A stretch of DNA of 64,000 nt from positions 7,626,001 through 7,690,000 of the forward strand of contig NZ_FNTQ01000001.1 of assembly GCF_900105755.1 (NCBI RefSeq). The letters run 5' to 3'. Below are positions 7,311-14,357 of the stretch, in pieces. A program made the position numbers and the translations under genes. Below the pieces are notes generated by a model that saw only the letters and a list, made by a program, of their open reading frames with translations, was not told where the DNA came from and did no database searches. The stretch is from Streptomyces sp. Ag109_O5-10. GTDB taxonomy: Bacteria > Actinomycetota > Actinomycetes > Streptomycetales > Streptomycetaceae. How positions within the stretch are numbered: position 1 is the first letter of the stretch; each line of letters opens with the position of its first letter.

Positions 7311-8978
7311 TCACTTCTGGTAACCGAGCACCGTCATCATCCCGCTCTCCGAGTGGTACTGGTTGTGGCAGTGCAGCATCCACAACCCGGGGTTGTCGGC
7401 GTCGAAGTCGAGCACCAGCTTGCGGTGCGGCAGCACGATCGTCGTGTCCTTGCGCGCCCCCGCCGAGCTGATCCCGGTGACCGAGAACGTGTGCCCGTGC
7501 AGATGCATCGGGTGCCACATGTCGGTCGCGTTGACGAGCGTGAGCCGCACCCGCTCGCCGGCCCGCACCGCATGCCGCTGCCGCACGTCGTACTGCTTGT
7601 GGTCGAAGCCCCAGTCGTACCTCTGCATCGTGCCCGTGATCCGGATGAGCAGGTCACGGTCGGGGACGCGGTCGTCCATGGCGACGGACTCGGCCGGCAG
7701 CAGGCGGCGCGCCGGCACGATCTCGCGGTCCAGCTCGGCCGGCCTGACATCCGGCGCCGGAAGGTTTCTCCCCTTGTCGGTGCGGAGGATCGCGAGCGCT
7801 TTGCCCGGCTTGCCCTCGGCGAGCGCGACGAGCGGGAAGACGCCGTCCTTGACGGTGACGAGGACGTCGTACCGCTCGGCCATGCCGATCAGCAGCGCGT
7901 CGGTCCTCTTGTGCTGCACGGGGTAGCCGTCGGTGTGGGTCACGGTCATCTCGTGGCCGCCGAGCGCCACCCGGAACGCCGTCTCGGAGCCCGCGTTGAT
8001 GATCCGGATCCGGACCCGGTCGCCGGGGCGGCAGCGGAAGACCGAGGGGTCGGTGCGCAGCCGCCCGTTGGCCAGGTAGTGCGGGTAGGCGACGTTGCCG
8101 CCCTCGCCGTGCAGCAGTTGGCTGTGGGAGTTGCGCAGCACCCGGTCGGGGCCGGTCGTCGTCTTCGACTTGCCCTTGGACGCGGACTTGGACGGCGACG
8201 GGGAGGCATGCGCCGAGCCGTGCGGGCTCGGGCTTCCGGGGCCGGGGCCCATGCCCATCCCCATGTGCATCGCCATGGACCCGCCCGGCTTGAGCTGGTC
8301 GAGCACGTGCTCGGGGTTGGAGCCGTCGATGTCGTCGACCCAGTCGTCCAGGACGACGACCCACTCCTGGTCGTAGGCGAGCGGCTCCTTCGGGTCGTCG
8401 ACGATGAACGGCGCGTAGAGAGCCCGGTCGGGCTGCATGCCGACGTGCGAGTGGAGCAGGTACGTGCCCGGGTGGGCGGCGACGAAGCGGTAGATGAAGT
8501 CCGTGCCCGGCGCGATGGCCGGCTGGGTCAGGTCCGGGACGCCGTCCATGTCGCAGCGCAGGCGAACCCCGTGCGCGTGCAGCGAGGTCTTCTCGGCCAG
8601 CTGGTTGGAGAGGGTCAGGCTGAGGACGTCACCGGCGGTGACGCGCACCAGCGGCCCGGGGACCGACTCGTTGTACGCCCAGCTGTGGACCGTGCGCCCG
8701 CCCAGGTCCAGCATGCTCCTGGCCGCCGTGAACCTGATCATGCGGACGGGGCCGGACCCGCGTTTCCGCTCGGCCGCGAGCACCTCCGGGTCCGACGGGT
8801 TGACGAACCCCTTGGGCCCCTGCGGGACGAACGCCGAGGTGACGGCCGTGTGTTGCGGGCCGGAACGGGGTTCTGAGCCCGAGTCGGTACATGCCGCGAG
8901 GAGTCCGGCGCCGGCGGCAGCGAACGGAGCACGGAGCAGGGTACGCCGAGAAGGTTTCTGCATGTCTGAATAAGACAT
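7311..8978 (-). CDS. Secreted (Tat-type) multicopper oxidase
   Basis: 555 aa from ATG 8978. The N-terminus has a twin-arginine-type signal (PSRRTLLRA), a hydrophobic stretch and an AACTDSG segment that could be a lipobox. Three cupredoxin-like regions carry the copper ligands: HAHGV, HSHVG, the type-1/3 motif HPMHLHGHTF near residue 490, and WMLHCHNQYHSESGMM at the C-terminus. Both trinuclear-site and T1 ligands are therefore present. Family members oxidise Cu(I), phenols or metal ions outside the cell. The linker at about residues 230-275 contains MHMGMGMGPG and a Ser/Lys-rich stretch, a possible Cu(I)-binding segment. No RBS is seen; the mRNA may be leaderless, and the start lies inside a palindrome. 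Confidence 0.9.
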   Translation of the reverse strand: MSYSDMQKPSRRTLLRAPFAAAGAGLLAACTDSGSEPRSGPQHTAVTSAFVPQGPKGFVNPSDPEVLAAERKRGSGPVRMIRFTAARSMLDLGGRTVHSWAYNESVPGPLVRVTAGDVLSLTLSNQLAEKTSLHAHGVRLRCDMDGVPDLTQPAIAPGTDFIYRFVAAHPGTYLLHSHVGMQPDRALYAPFIVDDPKEPLAYDQEWVVVLDDWVDDIDGSNPEHVLDQLKPGGSMAMHMGMGMGPGPGSPSPHGSAHASPSPSKSASKGKSKTTTGPDRVLRNSHSQLLHGEGGNVAYPHYLANGRLRTDPSVFRCRPGDRVRIRIINAGSETAFRVALGGHEMTVTHTDGYPVQHKRTDALLIGMAERYDVLVTVKDGVFPLVALAEGKPGKALAILRTDKGRNLPAPDVRPAELDREIVPARRLLPAESVAMDDRVPDRDLLIRITGTMQRYDWGFDHKQYDVRQRHAVRAGERVRLTLVNATDMWHPMHLHGHTFSVTGISSAGARKDTTIVLPHRKLVLDFDADNPGLWMLHCHNQYHSESGMMTVLGYQK

Positions 8979-8980
8979 GC
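8960..8980 (-). promoter_or_regulatory. Palindrome over the multicopper oxidase start codon
   Basis: A perfect 8-5-8 inverted repeat (arms GCATGTCT and AGACATGC, spacer GAATA on the plus strand). Both candidate ATG codons of the oxidase fall in its arms. On the minus strand a possible -10 (TATGAG, plus-strand 8987-8992) lies 8 nt before the ATG at 8978, so the palindrome would cover +1 to about +20 and suit a repressor operator. The binding protein is unknown; the arms are not a CsoR-type site. Confidence 0.55.
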
Positions 8981-9083
8981 TGTGTGCTCATATGGCCGGT
9001 AAATGTGAATGAAAGGGCGATGTGTCGGGGCAGATTCCACCGGCAGGCGGACGCCGAACGGGCGTCAGGCGGATGGCAGACAG

Positions 9084-9112
9084 AAGGGCGCGGACCACCG
9101 GTCCACGCCCTT
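9084..9112 (-). terminator. Terminator after the PlsC-type acyltransferase
   Basis: Stem of 13 bp with one C/A mismatch (AAGGGCGcGGACC / GGTCCaCGCCCTT) and an ACC loop, 33 bp past the stop of the leftward acyltransferase gene. Confidence 0.7.
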
Positions 9113-9144
9113 GCGCCGAACGAGTGCCGCGCCGTCCCTCTCCG

Positions 9145-9816
9145 TCAGGCGGCCTTCGCCTTCGTGGCGTACATGTCCACGTACTCCTGCCCGGACAGCC
9201 GCATCACCTCGGCCATCACCGAGTCGGTCACGGCCCGCAGCACGTAGCGGTCCCGGTCCATCCCCTCGTACCGGGAGAACTCCATGGCCTCGCCGAACCG
9301 GACGGTGACCTTGCCGGGCCGCGGGATGCCCGCGCCGCCCGGCTGCAGCTTGTCCGTGCCGATCATCGCGAAGGGGACCACCGGCGCGCCGGTCATCAGC
9401 GTCAGCCGGGCGATGCCGGTACGGCCCCGGTACAGCCGGCCGTCGGGGGAGCGGGTGCCCTCTGGGTAGATCCCGAAGATCCGGCCCTCGTCCAGGATCC
9501 GCTTGCCGGTCATCAGGGCGGCGACGCCACCGCTCGCGCCGTCCCGGTCCACCGGGATCATGCCGACTCCGGTGAAGAACCAGGCCATCAGCCGGCCCTT
9601 GAAGCCCTTCCCGGTGACGTACTCGTCCTTGCCGATGAAGAACACCTGCCGCTTGCTGACGAGCGGCAGGATCATCGAGTCGATGAACGTGAGGTGGTTG
9701 CCGGCGAGGATGACCGGCCCGTCCCCCGGGATGTGCTCCACGCCCTCCACCTGGGGGCGGAACATCAGGCGCATGATCGGTCCGAGCACTGCCTTGATGA
9801 GCGCGAAGCGGGACAA
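9145..9816 (-). CDS. 1-acyl-sn-glycerol-3-phosphate acyltransferase (PlsC family)
   Basis: 223 aa from TTG 9816, chosen because a clear RBS (GGAGGA) lies 5 nt upstream; longer in-frame starts have none. The protein begins (M)SRFALIKAVLGP. It transfers an acyl group to lysophosphatidate or a related lysolipid at the inner face of the membrane. Motif I is NHLTFID (HX4D), motif III YPEGTRSPDG and motif IV PVVPFAMIG. The single hydrophobic region near residues 5-20 may anchor it. It is transcribed alone, between its own terminator and the divergent glycerophosphodiesterase gene. Confidence 0.9.
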   Translation of the reverse strand: MSRFALIKAVLGPIMRLMFRPQVEGVEHIPGDGPVILAGNHLTFIDSMILPLVSKRQVFFIGKDEYVTGKGFKGRLMAWFFTGVGMIPVDRDGASGGVAALMTGKRILDEGRIFGIYPEGTRSPDGRLYRGRTGIARLTLMTGAPVVPFAMIGTDKLQPGGAGIPRPGKVTVRFGEAMEFSRYEGMDRDRYVLRAVTDSVMAEVMRLSGQEYVDMYATKAKAA

Positions 9817-10135
9817 CGGGTCCTCCGATGTCGAGGGGCGGTATGAGTCTGTGCAGGTGAGGACATTACTCGCGGCTCCACGGGAAGCGCACATCGGGAG
9901 TGGCCGGTTCACCGAGGTCTTACGTACTGTTGACGCTGGTTTACCTGCGGTGACGTCCCGAAATCGGGCCGTCACGAGTTCGGGCGGTGTGACGGATGTC
10001 GCCGACGGACCGTCATGACCCGCCGTCCATCAGCCATACGGCGTCACCCGGCTGTTGGGCCGGCGGCCTCCCTTCGGTCACCTGTGCAGTCCTACGATCA
10101 GCCGGCATCAGACGGCGAAGGTCAGGAGGGCGCTC

Positions 10136-11317
10136 ATGGACGCGCATGACTCGAACGAGCGAACGCGGACGAACGGTACGACCGGACGGCGGGCGCTGCT
10201 CGGCGCCGCGGTGCTCGGCGCCGGGGGCGCGGTCCTCGGACTGCCGGGCGCGGCCAGGGCGGCCGAGGCCGGTCAGGCCGGTCACGGTGGCGGCCTGCAG
10301 AGCCTGCCGAAGCCGACGATCATCGGCCACCGCGGCACCAGCGGCTACCGCCCGGAGCACACCTTCGGCTCCTACGACCTCGCCCTGGACCTCGGCGCCG
10401 ACATCGTCGAGGCCGGCGACCTCGTCCCCACCAAGGACGGCCACCTGGTCTGCCGCCACGAGCCGGAGATCGGCGGCACCACGAACGTCGCCGACCATCC
10501 CGAGTTCGCCGACCGCAAGACCACCAAGACGCTGGACGGCGTCCCCACCACCGGCTGGTTCACCGAGGACTTCACGCTCGCCGAGCTGAAGACGCTGCGG
10601 GCGATCGAGCGCATCCCGGCCAACCGCCCGCACAACATGCTCTACAACGGCCGCTGGGAGATCCCCACCTTCGAGGAAGTCCTCAAGTGGCAGGACGAGC
10701 AGACCCGCAGGCGCGGCAAGCAGGTCTGGATCTACCCGGAGGCCAAGCACCCCACGTACTTCCGCAGGCTCGGCCTCGGCGTCGAGGAGCGGATCGCCAA
10801 GCTGCTGCGCAAGTACGGCAAGGACAAGCGGAACTCGCCGGTCCTCGTCCAGTCCTTCGAGCCGACCAGCATCCAGCGCCTCAACAAGCTGATAGACAAC
10901 CCGCTGGTCGTGCTGCTCTCCGCCGCCAACACCCAGCCCTACGACTTCGTCGCGACGGGCGACCCGCGCACGGTGGCCGACCTGATCACGCCGAAGGGCC
11001 TGCGGGAGATCGCCGGTTACGCGCAGGGCATCGGCCCGACCGTGGACCTGATCATCCCGAAGGACGCGAACGGCAACTTCAGCACGCCGAGCACGCTGGT
11101 CGCGGACGCGCACAAGGTGGGTCTGATCCTGCACCCGTACACCATGCGCAACGAGAACCCCTTCCTGCCGCCGGCCTACCGCGTCGGCAGCGACGCGGAC
11201 GCCTACGGCAACGTCTTCCCGGTCTTCCGGAAGTACTTCGAGACCGGCATCGACGGTGTCTTCACCGACAACGCCGACACCGCCCTGCTGGCCCGCGCCG
11301 ACTTCGTCAACGGCTGA
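10136..11317 (+). CDS. Secreted glycerophosphodiester phosphodiesterase
   Basis: 393 aa. ATG 10136 follows AGGAGGG at good spacing. A Tat-like signal is seen (TGRRALLGAAVLGAGGAVLG, then AARA). The mature enzyme has the GDPD TIM-barrel catalytic motifs: GHRGTSGYRPEHT (catalytic His, Glu), then E-A-G-D in place of the more usual ExD, then TKDGHLV and RHE. It hydrolyses glycerophosphodiesters released from phospholipids to glycerol-3-phosphate, so it probably scavenges phosphate or carbon outside the cell. Regulation by phosphate (PhoP) is plausible, but no PHO box was recognised. Confidence 0.92.
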   Translation: MDAHDSNERTRTNGTTGRRALLGAAVLGAGGAVLGLPGAARAAEAGQAGHGGGLQSLPKPTIIGHRGTSGYRPEHTFGSYDLALDLGADIVEAGDLVPTKDGHLVCRHEPEIGGTTNVADHPEFADRKTTKTLDGVPTTGWFTEDFTLAELKTLRAIERIPANRPHNMLYNGRWEIPTFEEVLKWQDEQTRRRGKQVWIYPEAKHPTYFRRLGLGVEERIAKLLRKYGKDKRNSPVLVQSFEPTSIQRLNKLIDNPLVVLLSAANTQPYDFVATGDPRTVADLITPKGLREIAGYAQGIGPTVDLIIPKDANGNFSTPSTLVADAHKVGLILHPYTMRNENPFLPPAYRVGSDADAYGNVFPVFRKYFETGIDGVFTDNADTALLARADFVNG

Positions 11318-11345
11318 GCCGACGCACCCCGTTCGGGGTGTCTCC

Positions 11346-11378
11346 CGGCCGCCCCGGCAACCCGTGCCGGGGCGGCCG
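11346..11378 (+). terminator. Terminator after the glycerophosphodiesterase gene
   Basis: Perfect 13-bp stem CGGCCGCCCCGGC / GCCGGGGCGGCCG with a 7-nt loop, about 30 bp after the stop; a smaller CACCCC/GGGGTG hairpin precedes it at about 11325-11341. Confidence 0.8.
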
Positions 11379-11391
11379 CGTCGTTCCGCAT

Positions 11392-11898
11392 ATGACGAAC
11401 GACCTGGTCGCCGCCCTGCGCCCGCTGCTCACCGCCGAGGCCGCCGCCGAGGCGCATGCCTGCGGCAGCGACCCGCGCGACCTGGAGCAGACCGTCTGGG
11501 TCCGCCTCCTGGAGCGCCTGGAGACCCACGGCCCGCCCAGGGCTCCGGAGGACTGGCTGCGCAGGGCGGTCCGAGCCGAGTCCCGCCGCACCCGCCGTAC
11601 CGCCCGCCGGGAACACCCGTACACCGCCGATCCGGCCGACCCCACCACCCCCACCCCCGAACAACGCGTCCTCACCACCGCCCGCCACCGCGCCGTGCGC
11701 GAGGCCGTCGCCCGCCTCCCCGGCCGCTGCCCCCGGCTCCTGCAGGCCCTGCTCTCACCGAAGGACCTGACATACCGGGAAATCGCGGGGGAGTTGGGTA
11801 TCTCACAGGGCAGTCTCGGCCCGGAACGTTCCAGATGTCTTGGTTGTCTGCGGCGATTGTTGACGCCGGAGGTTGCGCCCCGCGAAGGGCGGGGATAG
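11392..11898 (+). CDS. Small sigma-70-like (ECF-type) protein
   Basis: 168 aa from ATG 11392. The C-terminal part resembles sigma region 4: LPGRCPRLLQALLSPKDLTYREIAGELGISQGSLGPERSRCLGCLRRLL, in which DLTYREIAGELGISQGSLGP is the helix-turn-helix. The N-terminal half is a poorly preserved region 2 (DLEQTVWVRLLERL, APEDWLRRAVRAESRR). It may be a degenerate ECF sigma factor or a sigma-like regulator. No anti-sigma gene is adjacent. No strong RBS precedes the ATG and a terminator hairpin sits immediately upstream, so the exact start is unsure. Confidence 0.7.
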   Translation: MTNDLVAALRPLLTAEAAAEAHACGSDPRDLEQTVWVRLLERLETHGPPRAPEDWLRRAVRAESRRTRRTARREHPYTADPADPTTPTPEQRVLTTARHRAVREAVARLPGRCPRLLQALLSPKDLTYREIAGELGISQGSLGPERSRCLGCLRRLLTPEVAPREGRG

Positions 11899-11942
11899 GA
11901 GTGAGAACGACAGGCGATCAGGTGAGCGGGAGGCGTGCGCAC

Positions 11943-12440
11943 ATGGGCATGAGCGTGACCATCTCGGTGGCGACCGAGCAGGATGCAGAGCAGATCTTCA
12001 GGCTCCAGTACCTGTGCTTCCAGGGTGAGGCGGCGCTGTACGGCAACTACCGGATCGACCCGCTCGTCCAGAGCCTCGACTCGGTCCGCCAGGAGCTCGC
12101 CACCGACTGCGTCTTCGTCGCCCGACTCGGCGAGGAGGTCGTCGGTTCGGTCCGCGGCTCGGTCACCGAGGACGGCGCCGCCGCCATCGGCAAACTCTGC
12201 GTCCACCCCCGTCTCCAGGGCCACGGCATCGGCGCCCGCCTGCTGCGCGCGGCCGAGGAGGCGCTCGCCGAACAGCGCGGCGCCAAGCGGTTCCGCCTCT
12301 TCACCGGCCACCGCAGCGAGGGCAACCTCCGCCTGTACCGCCGGGTCGGCTACGAGACGGTGGGCACCTCCAAGGGCGCGGACGGCGTCCCGATGATCGT
12401 CCTGGAAAAGCCGGCCAGTACTTATGCAACTACGGCCTGA
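11943..12440 (+). CDS. GNAT-family N-acetyltransferase
   Basis: 165 aa from ATG 11943 (RBS GGGAGG, spacing 9; ATG 11949 is an alternative). One GNAT domain: beta strands in FVARLGEEVVGSVRGSV, then the acetyl-CoA pyrophosphate-binding motif LCVHPRLQGHGIGARLL (Q/RxxGxG/A), then FTGHRSEGNLRLYRRVGYE at the C-terminal strand. It uses acetyl-CoA to acetylate an amine of unknown identity. It lies 44 bp after the sigma-like gene and may be co-transcribed with it. Confidence 0.85.
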   Translation: MGMSVTISVATEQDAEQIFRLQYLCFQGEAALYGNYRIDPLVQSLDSVRQELATDCVFVARLGEEVVGSVRGSVTEDGAAAIGKLCVHPRLQGHGIGARLLRAAEEALAEQRGAKRFRLFTGHRSEGNLRLYRRVGYETVGTSKGADGVPMIVLEKPASTYATTA

Positions 12441-12445
12441 CAACT

Positions 12446-12530
12446 GACCCAGGGGCGCTGGGGGTACTCCCGGCCGAAGGCTGGGGAAGGAACTGCGCGA
12501 CCAGCCGCTACGCACCGGCAGTCGCGCAGG
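12446..12530. repeat. Dispersed GC-rich intergenic element, copy 2
   Basis: AGGGGCGCTGGGGG...CCGGCCGAAGGCTGGGGAAGG...ACTGCGCGACCAGCC between converging genes; closely similar to 7211-7295. The tail GGAACTGCGCGACCAGCC also matches, on the opposite strand, the element at 53074-53112. Confidence 0.6.
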
Positions 12531-12534
12531 TTCC

Positions 12535-12954
12535 TCAAGCCGCTTCCCGCTGGGCGCCCTTCCGCAACCAGTACAGGGCGGAGATCGGCAACAGCACGGG
12601 AATGAACACGTACCCCATCCCGTAGTCCGACCACACGGTCGCGTCCGGGAAGGCGGAAGAGTCGACCAGGGTCCACGTCCCCACGACCAGCACCCCCGCC
12701 AACTCGGCGGCGCAGCACACCTGCGCCACCCTGCGCGCGGTCTCGCCGCCCCGCACCAGCGTGTACGTGATGAAGGCGTACACCACCCCGGCGACGGCGG
12801 ACAACGAGTACGCGAGCGGCGCCCGGTCGAACTCGGTCGCGATCTGGTAGGCAGATCGCGACACCGCCCCGACTACCATCACGCCGTAGAACCACACCAG
12901 CAGCGTCCCCGGCCCACTGGTCAGCCGCTTCGGCCTCTCTTCCACGGCCGTCAT
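12535..12954 (-). CDS. Small integral membrane protein, unknown function (4 TM)
   Basis: 139 aa from ATG 12954, chosen because GGGGAGGG lies just upstream; an earlier in-frame ATG at 12975 would overlap the preceding gene. Four hydrophobic segments can be read: LLVWFYGVMVVGAVSRSAYQ, LAYSLSAVAGVVYAFITYTL, AELAGVLVVGTWTLV and VFIPVLLPISALYWL. There is a short basic C-terminus. No family was recognised. The start lies 1 bp past the stop of the neighbouring small membrane gene, so the two form an operon and may act together. Confidence 0.75.
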   Translation of the reverse strand: MTAVEERPKRLTSGPGTLLVWFYGVMVVGAVSRSAYQIATEFDRAPLAYSLSAVAGVVYAFITYTLVRGGETARRVAQVCCAAELAGVLVVGTWTLVDSSAFPDATVWSDYGMGYVFIPVLLPISALYWLRKGAQREAA

Positions 12955-12955
12955 C

Positions 12956-13315
12956 TCACCCTCCCCAGATGTCATGGAGCCGCACCTCCAGCACGGCCAG
13001 CACCACACCGCCCGCGGCGACCGTCACGGAACCCCACCGGGTCCGCTCGGCGAGCGACATGAACCCCGCGGCCGGCACGCACGCGAACGCGCCCAGCAGA
13101 TAGGCGACGAAGATCACCGTCCCCTGGTCCGGCTTCTCGCCCCGCGCCAACAGCACGATCCCGGCGATCAGCTGGATCACCGCCAGCGCCGACACCACGG
13201 CCATCCCGATGAAGTGCCAGTCCTTCGTCGGCTGGTCCCGGTACGCCGCCCAGCCGCACCACGCGGCGAGCAGCAGCGCGGCGACTCCGGTCACCGTCAG
13301 CAGGGCATTGAGCAT
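12956..13315 (-). CDS. Small integral membrane protein, unknown function (4 TM)
   Basis: 119 aa. Hydrophobic segments: LLTVTGVAALLLAAWCGWAA, FIGMAVVSALAVIQLIAGIV, VIFVAYLLGAFACVPAAGFM and SVTVAAGGVVLAVLEVRL. No catalytic or binding motif is visible. It is the first gene of a leftward two-gene membrane-protein operon and is divergent from the HAD phosphatase gene (70 bp between starts). Confidence 0.75.
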   Translation of the reverse strand: MLNALLTVTGVAALLLAAWCGWAAYRDQPTKDWHFIGMAVVSALAVIQLIAGIVLLARGEKPDQGTVIFVAYLLGAFACVPAAGFMSLAERTRWGSVTVAAGGVVLAVLEVRLHDIWGG

Positions 13316-13384
13316 GCGGTGACCTTATTACGGCCGAAACGGCCCGATGCCGTCGCCCCTGCCGTACACCGTAGGGTCGAGACC

Positions 13385-14032
13385 ATGACGATCCACGCAC
13401 AAGCCCTCCTGTTCGACAACGACGGCACCCTCGTGTCCTCCCTCGCATCGGTCGACCGCTGCTGGACCCGCTGGGCGGCGGAGTACGGCGTGACCGAGGA
13501 GTTCACCCGCGTCGAACTGCACGGACGGCCCGCCGCGGACATCGTCGCCGACCTGCTCCCGCCGGACCTCGTGCCGGAAGCGGTCGCCCGGGTCGAACAA
13601 CTGGAGGTGGAGGACGTCCCCCATGACGGCGTCCACCTGCTGCCCGGCACCGCCGCCTTCCTGGACTCGCTGCCCGCCGACCGCTGGGCCGTCGTCACCT
13701 CCGCCACCCGCCGCCTCGCGGAGGCCCGCCTGGAGGCGGTCGGGATCCGGCCGAAGACGCTGGTCTGCGCCGACGACATCACCCGCGGCAAGCCCGACCC
13801 CGAGCCGTACCTCCTCGCCGCCCGGCAGCTCGGCGTCGACCCGGCGCACTGCGTCGTCTTCGAGGACGCCCCCGCCGGCCTCCAGGCGGGCCGCGCGGCC
13901 GGTATGACCACCGTGGCGTTGACCACAACCCACCAGGCGCACGAGCTGGACGCGGACCTCGTGGTGAAGGACCTCTCGGCCTTGTCCGCGCTGGTCACCG
14001 ACCGCGGCGTCGCGATAGCGCCCCGCGGCTGA
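13385..14032 (+). CDS. HAD-superfamily phosphatase
   Basis: 215 aa from ATG 13385. Motif I is LLFDNDGTLVSS (nucleophile and acid Asp). Motif II is the Ser/Thr of VVTSATRRL. Motif III is the Lys in RGKPDPEPY. Motif IV is VVFEDAPAGLQAGRAAGM. The small alpha-helical cap between motifs I and II places it with beta-phosphoglucomutase/sugar-phosphatase-like HAD enzymes (subfamily IA). The substrate is probably a small sugar phosphate. It is a single gene closed by a strong hairpin. Confidence 0.88.
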   Translation: MTIHAQALLFDNDGTLVSSLASVDRCWTRWAAEYGVTEEFTRVELHGRPAADIVADLLPPDLVPEAVARVEQLEVEDVPHDGVHLLPGTAAFLDSLPADRWAVVTSATRRLAEARLEAVGIRPKTLVCADDITRGKPDPEPYLLAARQLGVDPAHCVVFEDAPAGLQAGRAAGMTTVALTTTHQAHELDADLVVKDLSALSALVTDRGVAIAPRG

Positions 14033-14039
14033 AACGTGT

Positions 14040-14070
14040 CCGCCGCTGTCCAGCATGCGGACAGCGGCGG
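14040..14070 (+). terminator. Terminator after the HAD phosphatase gene
   Basis: Perfect 12-bp stem CCGCCGCTGTCC / GGACAGCGGCGG around a 7-nt loop, 8 bp after the stop. It isolates the metNIQ leader region from upstream transcription. Confidence 0.85.
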
Positions 14071-14090
14071 CCTGTCAGGACCGTAGGTCT

Positions 14091-14104
14091 GGTTTACTGA
14101 TCGC
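14091..14104 (+). promoter_or_regulatory. Putative promoter of the metNIQ leader
   Basis: GGTTTACT (14091-14098) resembles a -10 region and places transcription initiation at or near the ATG at 14105. The same octamer lies 8 nt before the apparently leaderless TetR start (5125-5132). No clear -35 is visible. Confidence 0.45.
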
Positions 14105-14191
14105 ATGACCACGACGAGCGACCGCACCCCTGCGACCGAGGCGACCATGACGCCCGGTGCTCGTTGTATGTGTCGAATGTGCGCCTTCTAG
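14105..14191 (+). CDS. Cys/Met-rich leader peptide in front of metNIQ (28 aa)
   Basis: An ATG-initiated frame of 28 codons ends in RCMCRMCAF and TAG at 14189-14191. Three Cys and two Met fall within six codons (TGT ATG TGT CGA ATG TGC, 14165-14182), with a further Met at residue 15. It lies 167 bp before metN. No RBS precedes the ATG, and a -10-like box is 6 nt upstream, so translation is probably leaderless. Leaderless polycysteine uORFs are known as cysteine-responsive attenuators in mycobacteria. By analogy, ribosome stalling at the Cys/Met run when these amino acids are scarce would control metNIQ. The downstream leader holds only short hairpins (for example CTCGC/GCGAG at 14216-14233) and no clear U-tract, so the mechanism is open. 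Confidence 0.65.
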   Translation: MTTTSDRTPATEATMTPGARCMCRMCAF

Positions 14192-14357
14192 AGGGCCCCC
14201 GCACCACCCCAGAGCCTCGCGCCCCGAAGCGAGCCGCCGTGGCCTGTCCGTATGTCCGTACGCCCTGAGCCGTATGTGACCCGGCTGCCCCGCGCACATT
14301 CTTCCTCCCGTACCAGGGCACACCCACGCCCGCGTACTCGACAGCGATGGAATCCCA

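Noticed and set aside
14091..14357. SAM riboswitch before metN
   Set aside because: No SAM-I or SAM-IV core pattern was recognised. The leader peptide explains the region better, but a covariance search is still needed.
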